Shown piece by piece: positions 1 through 8,794 of a stretch of 44,521 nt of DNA (positions are counted from its first letter, which is position 1; each line of letters opens with the position of its first letter). The translations under genes were made by a program, and so were the position numbers. Source of the stretch: Anaerolineae bacterium (GTDB lineage Bacteria > Chloroflexota > Anaerolineae > UBA1429); contig JAGGYI010000115.1 in assembly GCA_021162655.1 (NCBI GenBank), positions 1-44,521 of the forward strand, given 5' to 3'. Under the pieces are notes generated by a model. It was given only the letters and a program-made list of their open reading frames with translations, had not been told where the DNA came from and searched no databases.

Positions 1-1
1 A

Positions 2-1297
2 CTAGGCCGTTGCAAGCATTTCATCAACGGCTCTCCGCCCATAAATGAGTGCATAGTTCATCCCTCGATCTTCCGGATACACCTGAGCCATACAGCAAAG
101 CCAAAGACCTCGAATAGGCGTCTGGAAAGGCGGTCTGAGTTGTGAATAGTGCAAACTGATCAGCGGCTGGGCATATGGATCGCGCCAAGCCCAGACACGT
201 TTGACCCAACCTTTTTGAAACCCCTGAAAGATCCTTTGCAAATGCGGCAAATATGCCTCCAGAAGCTCTTCCGCCGAAAGGTTGAAAAAAGGCTCTCGAG
301 GGTCCAAATAGCGGGAGATATAAGCCAAGTGTGCCCCGCCATAGATCTCAGGGCGTTGCATGTTAGTATGCTCAATCACCCCTGTAAATGGAATAGAGGG
401 ATCCCCAATATTCAACCAATAAGTATCAGATAAACTACGAGTGAGTTGCATCACTAAACAAACATTCCCCAGGTACTTGATTTTGGCCAGCTGTTCTCGA
501 TATTCTCCAGGAAGATCAGGGGTCAAGGAAGAAAATATCTCGGGGGCTGTCGTCACAAAAACCCGGTCATAGGGAATAAAATCCCCTTGCACAACCACTC
601 CAGAAACACGTCCCCCCTCGATGACGATTCTTTCCACGGGCGAATTAAGGCGAATCTCCACGCCACGCTTACGCAATAGAGCCTCCCAAGCATCCAAAGC
701 CTGGCCAAAACCTCCCCGGAGATACCCCAGACGCTCTTCCTGCTTACCTCCTCTAGAGCTCCCTCTTAACTTGAGCTTATTCCAGATCCATACCGCCGCA
801 ACCTGGTCCGCATAGCGCCCAAATTTGGATCTCAACAAAGGCTCCCAAACGGCCTGATAAACTCGCTCCCCGGCCATCTGCACTAACCAATCACGAGCGG
901 TGATACTCTCCAGTGGCCGCCAGTCCTTGACGAACATTGTGCGAATATAAAGCAAGCCCAAACGGAAGCGATCGAATAGGCTAATATAAGAGAACTTGAG
1001 AAGATCGAGAGGGGTACTCAAACGGTAAATTCTGTTGACGAAATAGCTATTCGTTGTCGGCAACCACTCAAGCTTTTCTCCCAAGCCCAGTCGATCAATC
1101 AACTGAGCCATAGCGAGGTCGCTGGTAAAAAGATGGTGATAAAACTTTTCCAGATAAACTCCCCCCACCCTAAAAGAGCCTGCAAGCCCTCCCAAGGAGG
1201 CCTCCCGCTCAAAGATAGTGCAAGCGATACCCTTCTCTGAGAGGGCATCCGCTGCACTCATCCCGGTTATTCCTCCTCCAATAATCGCTACTCGCAT
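2..1297 (-). CDS. NAD(P)/FAD-dependent oxidoreductase (amine oxidase / protoporphyrinogen oxidase / phytoene desaturase-like)
   Basis: N-terminal MRVAIIGGGITGMSAADALSEKG dinucleotide-binding motif and GGLAG motif; adjacent to a phytoene/squalene synthase gene. Confidence 0.85.
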   Translation of the reverse strand: MRVAIIGGGITGMSAADALSEKGIACTIFEREASLGGLAGSFRVGGVYLEKFYHHLFTSDLAMAQLIDRLGLGEKLEWLPTTNSYFVNRIYRLSTPLDLLKFSYISLFDRFRLGLLYIRTMFVKDWRPLESITARDWLVQMAGERVYQAVWEPLLRSKFGRYADQVAAVWIWNKLKLRGSSRGGKQEERLGYLRGGFGQALDAWEALLRKRGVEIRLNSPVERIVIEGGRVSGVVVQGDFIPYDRVFVTTAPEIFSSLTPDLPGEYREQLAKIKYLGNVCLVMQLTRSLSDTYWLNIGDPSIPFTGVIEHTNMQRPEIYGGAHLAYISRYLDPREPFFNLSAEELLEAYLPHLQRIFQGFQKGWVKRVWAWRDPYAQPLISLHYSQLRPPFQTPIRGLWLCCMAQVYPEDRGMNYALIYGRRAVDEMLATA

Positions 1298-1318
1298 GTC
1301 CTTTCACTCCCAGTTTGC

Positions 1319-2292
1319 TTAGCTGCCCCCAGAGTGCATCCGTTTCACTTGCCACCAAATCCCCGGAAGGCGCCGAAACTTGCCCCAAGCGCTTAGGTGT
1401 GCCCGACGGTGAAAAACATCCCCTCCATGGGCTTCAATGTCATCAAGGATAGCCATATAAAGTTTGGCTGCAGCAGCGATAGCAAAGCGTTCTTCAGGGT
1501 GTAGAAAAGCGATCCCTGGCCACGCCTCTCGGTAAAGCTGCCGATTACGCGCAATCTGAAAACGCATGAAACGCCGCCATCGCTGATCTGCCCTTCCCTC
1601 TGCAACATCCCGCTCGCATAGGCCATAAGCAGCCAATTCCTCTCGAGGAAGGTAGAGCCTTCCCATTCGCCAGTCTTCGCCCACATCTCGAAGTATATTA
1701 GTCAGTTGCAAGGCCACTCCCAGCTTCACCGCATAAGGAATAGCCTCTTCTCCCGAAAAGCCGATGATATGCATAGGCATCAAGCCTACCGTCGAGGCTA
1801 CTCCATAACAATAAGCCGCTAACTCCTCGAAGGTTCGATAAGAAGAAATCCTCAAATCCTGAGCTACTCCATCGATGAGCTGCTCGGCATATCCCACTGG
1901 GATGCGATATCGCAGCATTGTATCAACCCAAGCAAGAGCAACGGGATCACCGTGCGGCGGGCTAAAAGAGCGTACTATTTTCCGCCAATTTTCAAGCTGA
2001 TCCCGGGGTCTTTTTGAGGGCAATCCACCGAATCATCGCAGGTCCTGCAAAAAGCACAAAGCGCTTGGATAGCCTGACGCTTGGCTGGGGGTAAAAGCAA
2101 TGAAGCTAGATAAAAAGTACGACTGTGCGATCTAGTGATCTCTCGACAATGAGCATATGCCCATCCCAAACTCCCCGTATCGAGAAAACGACTCTCCTGG
2201 TAGACGACTCCCCGAAAGGCTTCCACAGCCCTAGCAATCAGCCTTTGCTCCCAGGAAGCAGGATGTAATGAATCGGAGCGGATGTTCTGCAT
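1319..2292 (-). pseudogene. Squalene/phytoene synthase family, split by a frameshift (ORFs 1975..2292 and 1319..2023)
   Basis: First ORF carries ...[34 protein letters not shown] (first Asp-rich region). Second ORF continues with LENWRK...[12 protein letters not shown]...[26 protein letters not shown] (second Asp-rich region). The two are collinear in different frames with the break near 2001-2015. Confidence 0.8.
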
Positions 2293-2301
2293 GATGGCTC
2301 C

Positions 2302-3291
2302 CTACAGAAGACGAATGACCCGTCCAGTATCTGCCGCTTCGGCCGCTTCGATCGCAAAGGAAGTAACCTCAAAGGCTTCCTCGGCAGGCACAAGCAGCTC
2401 ACCTTTTCCCTCCAAAGCAGCGACCAAGTCACCAAAGAGGGAACGTCCAGGATCTTGAAGAGGCCAGGAGGGTACATCTTTTTCAGCTGTAATAACATGT
2501 AGTCGCGTCCCATGGTCGCACACTTCGAGCACTCCACGAGACCCTGCTATTCGCAACCGGTCATCTCCATGGGTAGGAGCCGCCTCGGGACGCAAATAGT
2601 CCAAATTAAAGATGGCGCTTCCCCCATTCGCAAGTCGTGCAATCACTGTAGCCACGTCCTGACAACCAGGCCGCTCCTTATGAACAAGGTTCGCATGATA
2701 GGCAAACACCTCAGCATAATCTACTCCAGCAACCCAGCGTGCAAAATCAAAAGCATGTATCCCTACCCAAGTCATTGTGCTACCATATTTTGCTCGATCA
2801 GCATACCACTCCGGCCGCACTCCCCAGCGATAGGACTTTTGCGCACTGATAAGATACGGCTCCCCTATAACACCCTCCTGAACAAGCTGCCGCGCTGTAT
2901 AAAAGGTAGGCCAATAGCGCATGACCAACATGCTAGCGTAAAGAAGACCCTTCTCCTTCACGAGCTGACGCAGCTCGTTCAAGCCTTCTATCGTCTGAGC
3001 AGCGGGCTTGTCAGAAATGATATGACACCCCCGTCGTGCCGCCTCAATACCCACTACATTGTTCAGGTCATAACGTGCACAGATCGCTACGATATCCGGT
3101 TCCTCACTGGTCAACATCTCGCGCCAATCCTCGTAAGGCTTGGCACCGAAACGGGCAAAAGTAGAAACATCCTCTCCAGGGAAAGAAGGTGCATACCCCA
3201 CAAAATGGACTTGGGGAAAATGAGCAAGCTCATTCAAAACTTCGCCAACGTGCCCCGAAGCACCCACGAAAACCAACTTGTAATCCGCCAT
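2302..3291 (-). CDS. Gfo/Idh/MocA family oxidoreductase
   Basis: Start taken at MADYKLVFVGASGHVGEVL; Rossmann motif; GCHIISDKPAAQTIEGLNEL matches the family EKPxA region; starts immediately after the sulfatase stop. Confidence 0.85.
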   Translation of the reverse strand: MADYKLVFVGASGHVGEVLNELAHFPQVHFVGYAPSFPGEDVSTFARFGAKPYEDWREMLTSEEPDIVAICARYDLNNVVGIEAARRGCHIISDKPAAQTIEGLNELRQLVKEKGLLYASMLVMRYWPTFYTARQLVQEGVIGEPYLISAQKSYRWGVRPEWYADRAKYGSTMTWVGIHAFDFARWVAGVDYAEVFAYHANLVHKERPGCQDVATVIARLANGGSAIFNLDYLRPEAAPTHGDDRLRIAGSRGVLEVCDHGTRLHVITAEKDVPSWPLQDPGRSLFGDLVAALEGKGELLVPAEEAFEVTSFAIEAAEAADTGRVIRLL

Positions 3292-3292
3292 C

Positions 3293-4753
3293 TCAGCCCC
3301 CTTTGCGAACTCGAAACATTGTAGCCATCCAATGGCGAAAGTTGTCCCCCTTCTCACTCAAATGAGCAAAAAGGCGCCCCATCAAGGTATCACGAACCTC
3401 ACTGTAAGCAGGCTCATCAATACAATTGTGAAGCTCATAAGGGTCTTTGGAGAGATCATAAAGCTCATTCACATCAGGAGGATTCACCACCAACTTGTAC
3501 GAGCGTGTGCGAATCCCCCGCTGAGGATAGGGGAAATGGTGTCCATGGAACTGCATAAAAACCTCTTGAGGCCAATCCTCGGGAACTTGGCCCTCCAATA
3601 GTGGCACCAAACTGCGCCCATCGACATGCTTGGGGATAGGCACCCCAGCAATGTCCAAAAAGGTAGGCATAAGATCCATTAGGGTGACAAATTGATCACA
3701 AACGAGGCCCGAAGGGGTATGCCCCGGCCAACGCGCCAACATGGGGATGCGATAGATATCATCATACATCATTGGGCCTTTATCACTCAGACGGTGATTC
3801 CCCACAAAACCAGCATGGTCTGCTGAGAAAAAGAGTGCTGTATCCTCTGCAAGGCCCAACTCATCCAACGCTTGCAGGATACGCCCTATCTGTTCATCTA
3901 TGAGGGTAACATAGCCCCAATACATCGCAACGATTCTCTGCCAGACCTCCCAGGGATACGTGTCAAAGGCCCAATGCAAGGAGTACCATTTGTGTACACG
4001 AGGTTTACCCTCAAAAGTCTCCTCCATCGAGGGCGATGGCTTGACTAACGAGGGGTCATACATCTCGGCATATTCGCGAGGAATAAAGTAGGGAAGATGG
4101 GGACCAAAGAAATCTGTCCTTAGAAAGAAAGGTCGCCCATTTTTATGATAGTCCTCTGCGTATTCTCTGAGGCGCTGAATAGTCAGTTCAGCCAGAAAGT
4201 AAGGATAAGTTCCTTCTACAGGCCCCTCATAGATGCCGGCTAAAGGCAACGAGGGTTCTCCATTGGGGAAGATTCCACGAATTTCTCCTCGCACAGACCA
4301 TTCCGGCAAGTGATGCTCTTCCAAATAAGCTCGATAGGCAGGATGATCTTTCGGGGCATCCCAACCAGGAAAGTGAATGCCCTCAAATCCGTAATACTCG
4401 GGCCCACGGGTGACCCCTACATGCCATTTACCCACAACACCACAGCGGTAACCGGCCTGAGCAAGATAGTGGTTAAAAAGAACCAACCCTTCAGGCAGCT
4501 CCCAGGGATAACCCACATTGCGTTCGAAATTGGCAAGCATCCCATGCTTGTGTGGTTCCATCCCTGTAAGCAATGTCGCCCGTACAGCTGTACAAATCGC
4601 CGTATTAGTAAAAGCCCAATCGAAACGCACCCCTTCTGCCGCAATGGAATCAAGATGAGGGGTACGGCATACAGGATTACCGTAGCATCCAAGGGTATCT
4701 CGACGCTGCTGATCTGTGAGAATAAGCAAGATATTTGACACCTTTGCCATCAT
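3293..4753 (-). CDS. Sulfatase (alkaline phosphatase superfamily, Cys-type)
   Basis: NILLILTDQQRRDTLGCYGNPVCRTPHLD N-terminus; CTAVRATLLTG matches the C-x-[PSA]-x-R formylglycine sulfatase signature; later FFSADHAGFVGNHRLSDKGPMMYDD. Confidence 0.93.
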   Translation of the reverse strand: MMAKVSNILLILTDQQRRDTLGCYGNPVCRTPHLDSIAAEGVRFDWAFTNTAICTAVRATLLTGMEPHKHGMLANFERNVGYPWELPEGLVLFNHYLAQAGYRCGVVGKWHVGVTRGPEYYGFEGIHFPGWDAPKDHPAYRAYLEEHHLPEWSVRGEIRGIFPNGEPSLPLAGIYEGPVEGTYPYFLAELTIQRLREYAEDYHKNGRPFFLRTDFFGPHLPYFIPREYAEMYDPSLVKPSPSMEETFEGKPRVHKWYSLHWAFDTYPWEVWQRIVAMYWGYVTLIDEQIGRILQALDELGLAEDTALFFSADHAGFVGNHRLSDKGPMMYDDIYRIPMLARWPGHTPSGLVCDQFVTLMDLMPTFLDIAGVPIPKHVDGRSLVPLLEGQVPEDWPQEVFMQFHGHHFPYPQRGIRTRSYKLVVNPPDVNELYDLSKDPYELHNCIDEPAYSEVRDTLMGRLFAHLSEKGDNFRHWMATMFRVRKGG

Positions 4754-4771
4754 TCTCCACCTTTGAACTTT

Positions 4772-5914
4772 TTAACCGCGTAGTTTATCGAACTCGTCAA
4801 GCATCGCCATAAAGTTATCGTAAGAGGTCCCCACCGCAATGCTATGGGACGAGCCAAGAATGAATCCTCCCCCACGCTTGGCTATTTCTAAAGCGCGGCG
4901 TACATCCTGCCGGACCTCCTCAGGAGTACCAGAAACAAGGTGCTCTACCCAAACCCCGCCCCAAAGGGCCATCTTCCCAAAAGTTGCCTCTCTAACCCGC
5001 TCCAGATCCATCTGTGCTGTAGGCTGAATAGATTGGTAACAATCCACCCCCGCTTCCATAAAAGCATCTAAAATACCCCAATTGTTGCCGCAAGCATGCT
5101 GGACAAAGATTAGGCCAGCTCGGTGAGCCGCTTTGACATTCGCCTCAAGCGCAGGGTAGCAAAAACGCCGCCACATCGCTGGAGACATGAACGTTCCTGA
5201 GCGGAAAGCCCAATCTGTGCCATCCATCACTCCGTCATACCCCCGGTTCACCCAATGGGCCTGCTCCACAGCAGCGCGCGCCAACGAAGAACGCACAGCC
5301 CGCTCCATCAACTCAGGCTCTTCGGCCATCAACACCAGGGAACGCTCCATGCCTCCTGGCTGCACCCACTCGGAGGCCAGAGGAAAAGGGCCTAGGATAA
5401 AACGCTCGTCCCCGAACTCGGCGACCACAGCATCAACTAGCTCGAAAACCGAAGGATCTGGCTCTTCATACTCGAACTCTAAGGGAAAGTCCTCAGCACG
5501 AATCTCCCTGGTCCACTGTTGTGGGTCATATACCAAAGTGATATCGGCCGTGATCTCAGAGTATTTTAATATCCGTCCATCCGAATATTCCCAGGTTACC
5601 TCATCAATCCTCCGAGGCGCCTCCGGCCGATATCCTTTCGGAGGGACCAATCCCAGAGTCATTGCGCAAAGATTAATGATGTCGTAAATGTCGAGTTTCC
5701 TATAAAGCGCGATAGTGTCCTCAACCAAACTCTGCACAACCTCATCACGCCTACCTTCCCAATAGGCAATCTGACATTTTGCCTTGGCCCGAACATACGT
5801 CTCATGCCCGAGGATACGTTCCACAGTGTCATAATCAATGGCGAAATCCCCCAGAGGCACCTTATCCGGAATGCCTCGCAACATTGCTGTACGGGCTCTC
5901 TCCTTCGAATTCAT
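4772..5914 (-). CDS. Uroporphyrinogen decarboxylase (URO-D) family protein, methyltransferase-like
   Basis: MNSKERARTAMLRGIPDKVPLGDF N-terminus; FVQHACGNNWGILDAFMEAGVDCYQSIQ with the HxCG motif typical of URO-D-like methyltransferases. Confidence 0.85.
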   Translation of the reverse strand: MNSKERARTAMLRGIPDKVPLGDFAIDYDTVERILGHETYVRAKAKCQIAYWEGRRDEVVQSLVEDTIALYRKLDIYDIINLCAMTLGLVPPKGYRPEAPRRIDEVTWEYSDGRILKYSEITADITLVYDPQQWTREIRAEDFPLEFEYEEPDPSVFELVDAVVAEFGDERFILGPFPLASEWVQPGGMERSLVLMAEEPELMERAVRSSLARAAVEQAHWVNRGYDGVMDGTDWAFRSGTFMSPAMWRRFCYPALEANVKAAHRAGLIFVQHACGNNWGILDAFMEAGVDCYQSIQPTAQMDLERVREATFGKMALWGGVWVEHLVSGTPEEVRQDVRRALEIAKRGGGFILGSSHSIAVGTSYDNFMAMLDEFDKLRG

Positions 5915-5942
5915 ATCCTCCTGCTCCTCACAAAGTCAGTCT

Positions 5943-5971
5943 ATTATGGCACAATGAACAAGCACGGGCAA
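5943..5971 (-). promoter_or_regulatory. Putative sigma70-type promoter upstream of the URO-D gene at 4772
   Basis: Minus strand TTGCCC (5971-5966), 17-nt spacer, CATAAT (5948-5943), followed by an AGGAGGAT ribosome-binding site. Confidence 0.5.
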
Positions 5972-5978
5972 ACCTACA

Positions 5979-7952
5979 CTACTCGGCAATTCCTGTTGCT
6001 TTTCGTCTCCCTATTCTCTCAAACCAATCTCCATAAGAAGGATCAGGAACCTCCAAGGCTTTATCGAACCAAGGAAACCTTGTCTCATCTATTTGGGAAC
6101 AGAAAAAGCGCTCCCGAGACTCGTTGCGTCCATTGATTGCTACATGTTTATAACGCAAACTGTGCGGACTGTATTCCAAGCTCAATTGCAACTCTGGTTC
6201 AATATAGCGAATCCGCCGAATATAGAGATAGTACTGATCGATAACGCGCCCTGTAAGGGCCCTCTGGCGAAAGCTCTCAAAGCTTCCCTCCGCTACAGAG
6301 CCAGCTTGGGCGACAAATCCATTAAATGCCTCGACAATCTCCATCTCGCTGAAATCCCGCGGAGGGCCCTGATAGTTGTAAAAAGAGATCACAGCGAAGC
6401 CATTCTCCATTCCCAACCGCACCAAATAAGGGGTCTGAAAAACCCGACCGAGCAAGGGCCACAGAGCAACAAAGCTACGGCCGAAACGAAGATAAATCGT
6501 CTTCACCTCCGTAAAGGCCCCTTGAAATCCTTTCATTTTGTGCTGGCCGTACCAAACCTCGTCCGGCAGGCCTGAGGTCTCTGCAGGGATAGCCAAGGCT
6601 AAGCGTAACTGATGGATGGCATGACGCTCGAACCGCTTGGGCTGGCACGCATAGATGGCCAGATTGTCCATCTGAGCGGTAAAAACAGTCCCCTCTTGAT
6701 AGGTGCAATGTCCTGTACTTTGGCGCCCCACAAAAGGATAAATATTTTCTCCCCCTATTGTGTTATCATTCAAAAGGTAACGAGCGAAAAGGGTCACTTT
6801 ATCCTCTGGGGAACGAACCTGCATGTTGCGGCGGGCAGAATAGAAAAAGAGCTCACTGTGCCCTCCATCAAGCCACCACCCAGTAGAGGTTCCAAGAGCA
6901 TAATCCTCCGTCATATAAGCCCGAAGCAAAGCTTGCTGGCAAGGCCAGTTCCAAGATGTCAGTCTCTTTTTCGTCAGCTGGCCATTCGAAGCCAACTGGC
7001 TTGTAAAGACAGCCTCCTCCGCCAATTCAACGCTTCCCCTCACCCTATAGGGATATTTCTTCTCAAAAAGAAGATCCTCAATTTCTTCCCCGGGATGCTG
7101 GTAGTCCGGAATCGCATAAAAAATAACATGATATTGACGAAAAGAAGGGGCATCAAGATATCCTGGCCCCGGAGCATCTTCATAGTAACTCAAGGGAGAC
7201 AAAGCGATGCGCTCCCCAAAAACCATATATAGGAGAAGGTGAATGCCTCGCGGTAACCCAGTAGAATCAGGCATGTAAGCCCGCGACTGTGGCCCCCCGA
7301 AACCACAGGAGGGCTGATGCCAAAAACAGGCCACCTCTAGCCACATACGCCTGAGGGCCTGTCTGGCCAACTCCACAGCCTGAGGGGTCTGCAGTAAATT
7401 CACCATCTCTTGGAAACTAGCGATAGCGATAGGTGTATACGTACTGCTGACAAACTCGGAGGAGAAACCATTCCGGATTAACTCTTCGCGAAGTTGCCAA
7501 AGGTTAGCCAGCCCCTCTTCAATCAAGTCCTCCCTACCCAATAATTCCCCCCCAGCAAGCATAGTAAAAGTTCCCATGCTCACCTGGTTGTAATTCATCC
7601 CCCAAAAAGAATGGATGTGATCGACGAAATGATCTGCCTGGGAAGCAACATAATCAACAAGAAAATCGATCGTTTTCTCATCCAAAAAGCCGCGATAATG
7701 CAAAAGGAGTTGTAAAGCCGCCATAGGAGCAAACTCGCAAATCCTCGGCATAGAGGCGAGAATGATTCGGTTCCCTTTGGCGCGTTGAGCTCCGTCGCCA
7801 AGGAGAAAAGGAACCGCGTGAATCAATCGCTCTCTCAATGCTGGCGGTCTGTCTTTGCCGATCCAGTGCCCCTCCTCATCAAAGCAGGGATCCAAAGCTC
7901 TCCGATGCAATTCAAAGAACAATTGCCGGCGCGCGTTCTGTTCTTCTGACAT
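5979..7952 (-). CDS. Large protein of unknown function, possibly alpha/alpha-toroid (heparinase II/III-like or glycoside hydrolase-like)
   Basis: Start placed at MSEEQNARRQ after GGAGGGGGAGGAGA. Helix-rich N-terminal half with HSFWGMNYNQVSMGTFTMLAGGELLG and a beta-rich C-terminal half resemble polysaccharide lyase/toroid proteins; family not certain. Confidence 0.6.
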   Translation of the reverse strand: MSEEQNARRQLFFELHRRALDPCFDEEGHWIGKDRPPALRERLIHAVPFLLGDGAQRAKGNRIILASMPRICEFAPMAALQLLLHYRGFLDEKTIDFLVDYVASQADHFVDHIHSFWGMNYNQVSMGTFTMLAGGELLGREDLIEEGLANLWQLREELIRNGFSSEFVSSTYTPIAIASFQEMVNLLQTPQAVELARQALRRMWLEVACFWHQPSCGFGGPQSRAYMPDSTGLPRGIHLLLYMVFGERIALSPLSYYEDAPGPGYLDAPSFRQYHVIFYAIPDYQHPGEEIEDLLFEKKYPYRVRGSVELAEEAVFTSQLASNGQLTKKRLTSWNWPCQQALLRAYMTEDYALGTSTGWWLDGGHSELFFYSARRNMQVRSPEDKVTLFARYLLNDNTIGGENIYPFVGRQSTGHCTYQEGTVFTAQMDNLAIYACQPKRFERHAIHQLRLALAIPAETSGLPDEVWYGQHKMKGFQGAFTEVKTIYLRFGRSFVALWPLLGRVFQTPYLVRLGMENGFAVISFYNYQGPPRDFSEMEIVEAFNGFVAQAGSVAEGSFESFRQRALTGRVIDQYYLYIRRIRYIEPELQLSLEYSPHSLRYKHVAINGRNESRERFFCSQIDETRFPWFDKALEVPDPSYGDWFERIGRRKATGIAE

Positions 7953-8008
7953 TCTCCTCCCCCTCCTGAAATGACTAAAGATAAACCCCATCATTCGAAA
8001 ACAGGACA

Positions 8009-8036
8009 AGCATACCTCTCCAGCAATACCCGTCAA
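8009..8036 (-). promoter_or_regulatory. Putative promoter for the toroid-like gene
   Basis: Minus strand TTGACG (8036-8031), 16-nt spacer, TATGCT (8014-8009). Confidence 0.45.
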
Positions 8037-8066
8037 GTTTTAGATAGCGGCACCGATAAAAGAATT

Positions 8067-8103
8067 AAAAAAAATCGCCTCGCACAAAGGATGCACGAGG
8101 CGA
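8067..8103 (-). terminator. Rho-independent terminator of the 97-aa gene
   Basis: Minus strand TCGCCTCG-loop-CGAGGCGA followed by TTTTTTTT. Confidence 0.85.
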
Positions 8104-8121
8104 AATGAAAAAGCTCCTTGT

Positions 8122-8415
8122 TTAGTGCTGCTTTAGGCTGCTCGCCAGGAAATGAACAAATTCCTCGTCAGCTGAATCCTCAGGGATAATGATCTCCTCT
8201 TCCTTGCGAATCACTTTAAGAACCGGTTCCCTCACGCGCTTTGCCCCGATGCCCAAAAAGCCGCCCACCTTGCGAACGCGATAGCACGTCAGGGTATCCC
8301 CCTCCAATTCCACTTCATACCCTTGACCAGAGACCTTGGCCGATACCTCGGTGTAAAATTGCCGCAGCGTACCGTGGCTCGCCCAATTCTTGACCTTACG
8401 CAGTTCCTCTTCCAT
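8122..8415 (-). CDS. Small hypothetical protein (97 aa)
   Basis: Ribosome-binding site AAAGGAGGCGCCGAG before ATG; flanked by its own promoter and terminator; low-complexity free, charged sequence. Confidence 0.75.
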   Translation of the reverse strand: MEEELRKVKNWASHGTLRQFYTEVSAKVSGQGYEVELEGDTLTCYRVRKVGGFLGIGAKRVREPVLKVIRKEEEIIIPEDSADEEFVHFLASSLKQH

Positions 8416-8447
8416 CTCGGCGCCTCCTTTGTAAAGAGCGATCCTCT

Positions 8448-8468
8448 GCTAGAGAGGACTTCTCTAGC
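8448..8468 (-). promoter_or_regulatory. Perfect hairpin in the 5' leader of the 97-aa gene
   Basis: GCTAGAGA-(5 nt)-TCTCTAGC, 8-bp perfect stem between promoter and ribosome-binding site. Confidence 0.6.
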
Positions 8469-8520
8469 AAACCGACCCCCAAAGTATCACTCGGACTCGC
8501 ACCAGAGCAAATCTAATCCT

Positions 8521-8549
8521 ATTATAATCCTCTCGCTTCCGAAAGGCAA
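8521..8549 (-). promoter_or_regulatory. Putative promoter of the 97-aa gene
   Basis: Minus strand TTGCCT (8549-8544), 17-nt spacer, TATAAT (8526-8521). Confidence 0.6.
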
Positions 8550-8605
8550 GCCATCCATGAACATAACGAAACGTCAGGCCTCTAAATGTATTTCTCAGCC
8601 AAAGA

Positions 8606-8782
8606 TCAAAAGACAAAACGCAGCAACGAAACGATCAGAGCCAGCATCCCTCCCAAAAGGATAAACAGGGTCAACCCTCGAAAAAGACAGCACCCCCAAA
8701 GGGGCCTCCGAAGGAGACGCCTTGGGAGCCAAGGTCGTACCGGCCTCGGACGAAATCCTCGAAAGAACCTCCCACCTCGCAT
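8606..8782 (-). CDS. Small Arg-rich putative membrane protein (58 aa), not in the supplied ORF track
   Basis: Hand translation MRGGRFFRGFRPRPVRPWLPRRLLRRPLWGCCLFRGLTLFILLGGMLALIVSLLRFVF*; strong SD TAAGGAGGTG overlaps the rmlA stop codon, with ATG 5 nt downstream. Confidence 0.6.
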   Translation of the reverse strand: MRGGRFFRGFRPRPVRPWLPRRLLRRPLWGCCLFRGLTLFILLGGMLALIVSLLRFVF

Positions 8783-8794
8783 CACAGCACCTCC

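Noticed and set aside
2512-3324. 270-aa plus-strand ORF antisense to the Gfo/Idh/MocA gene
   Set aside because: No family resemblance, no ribosome-binding site noted; the minus-strand gene is clear.
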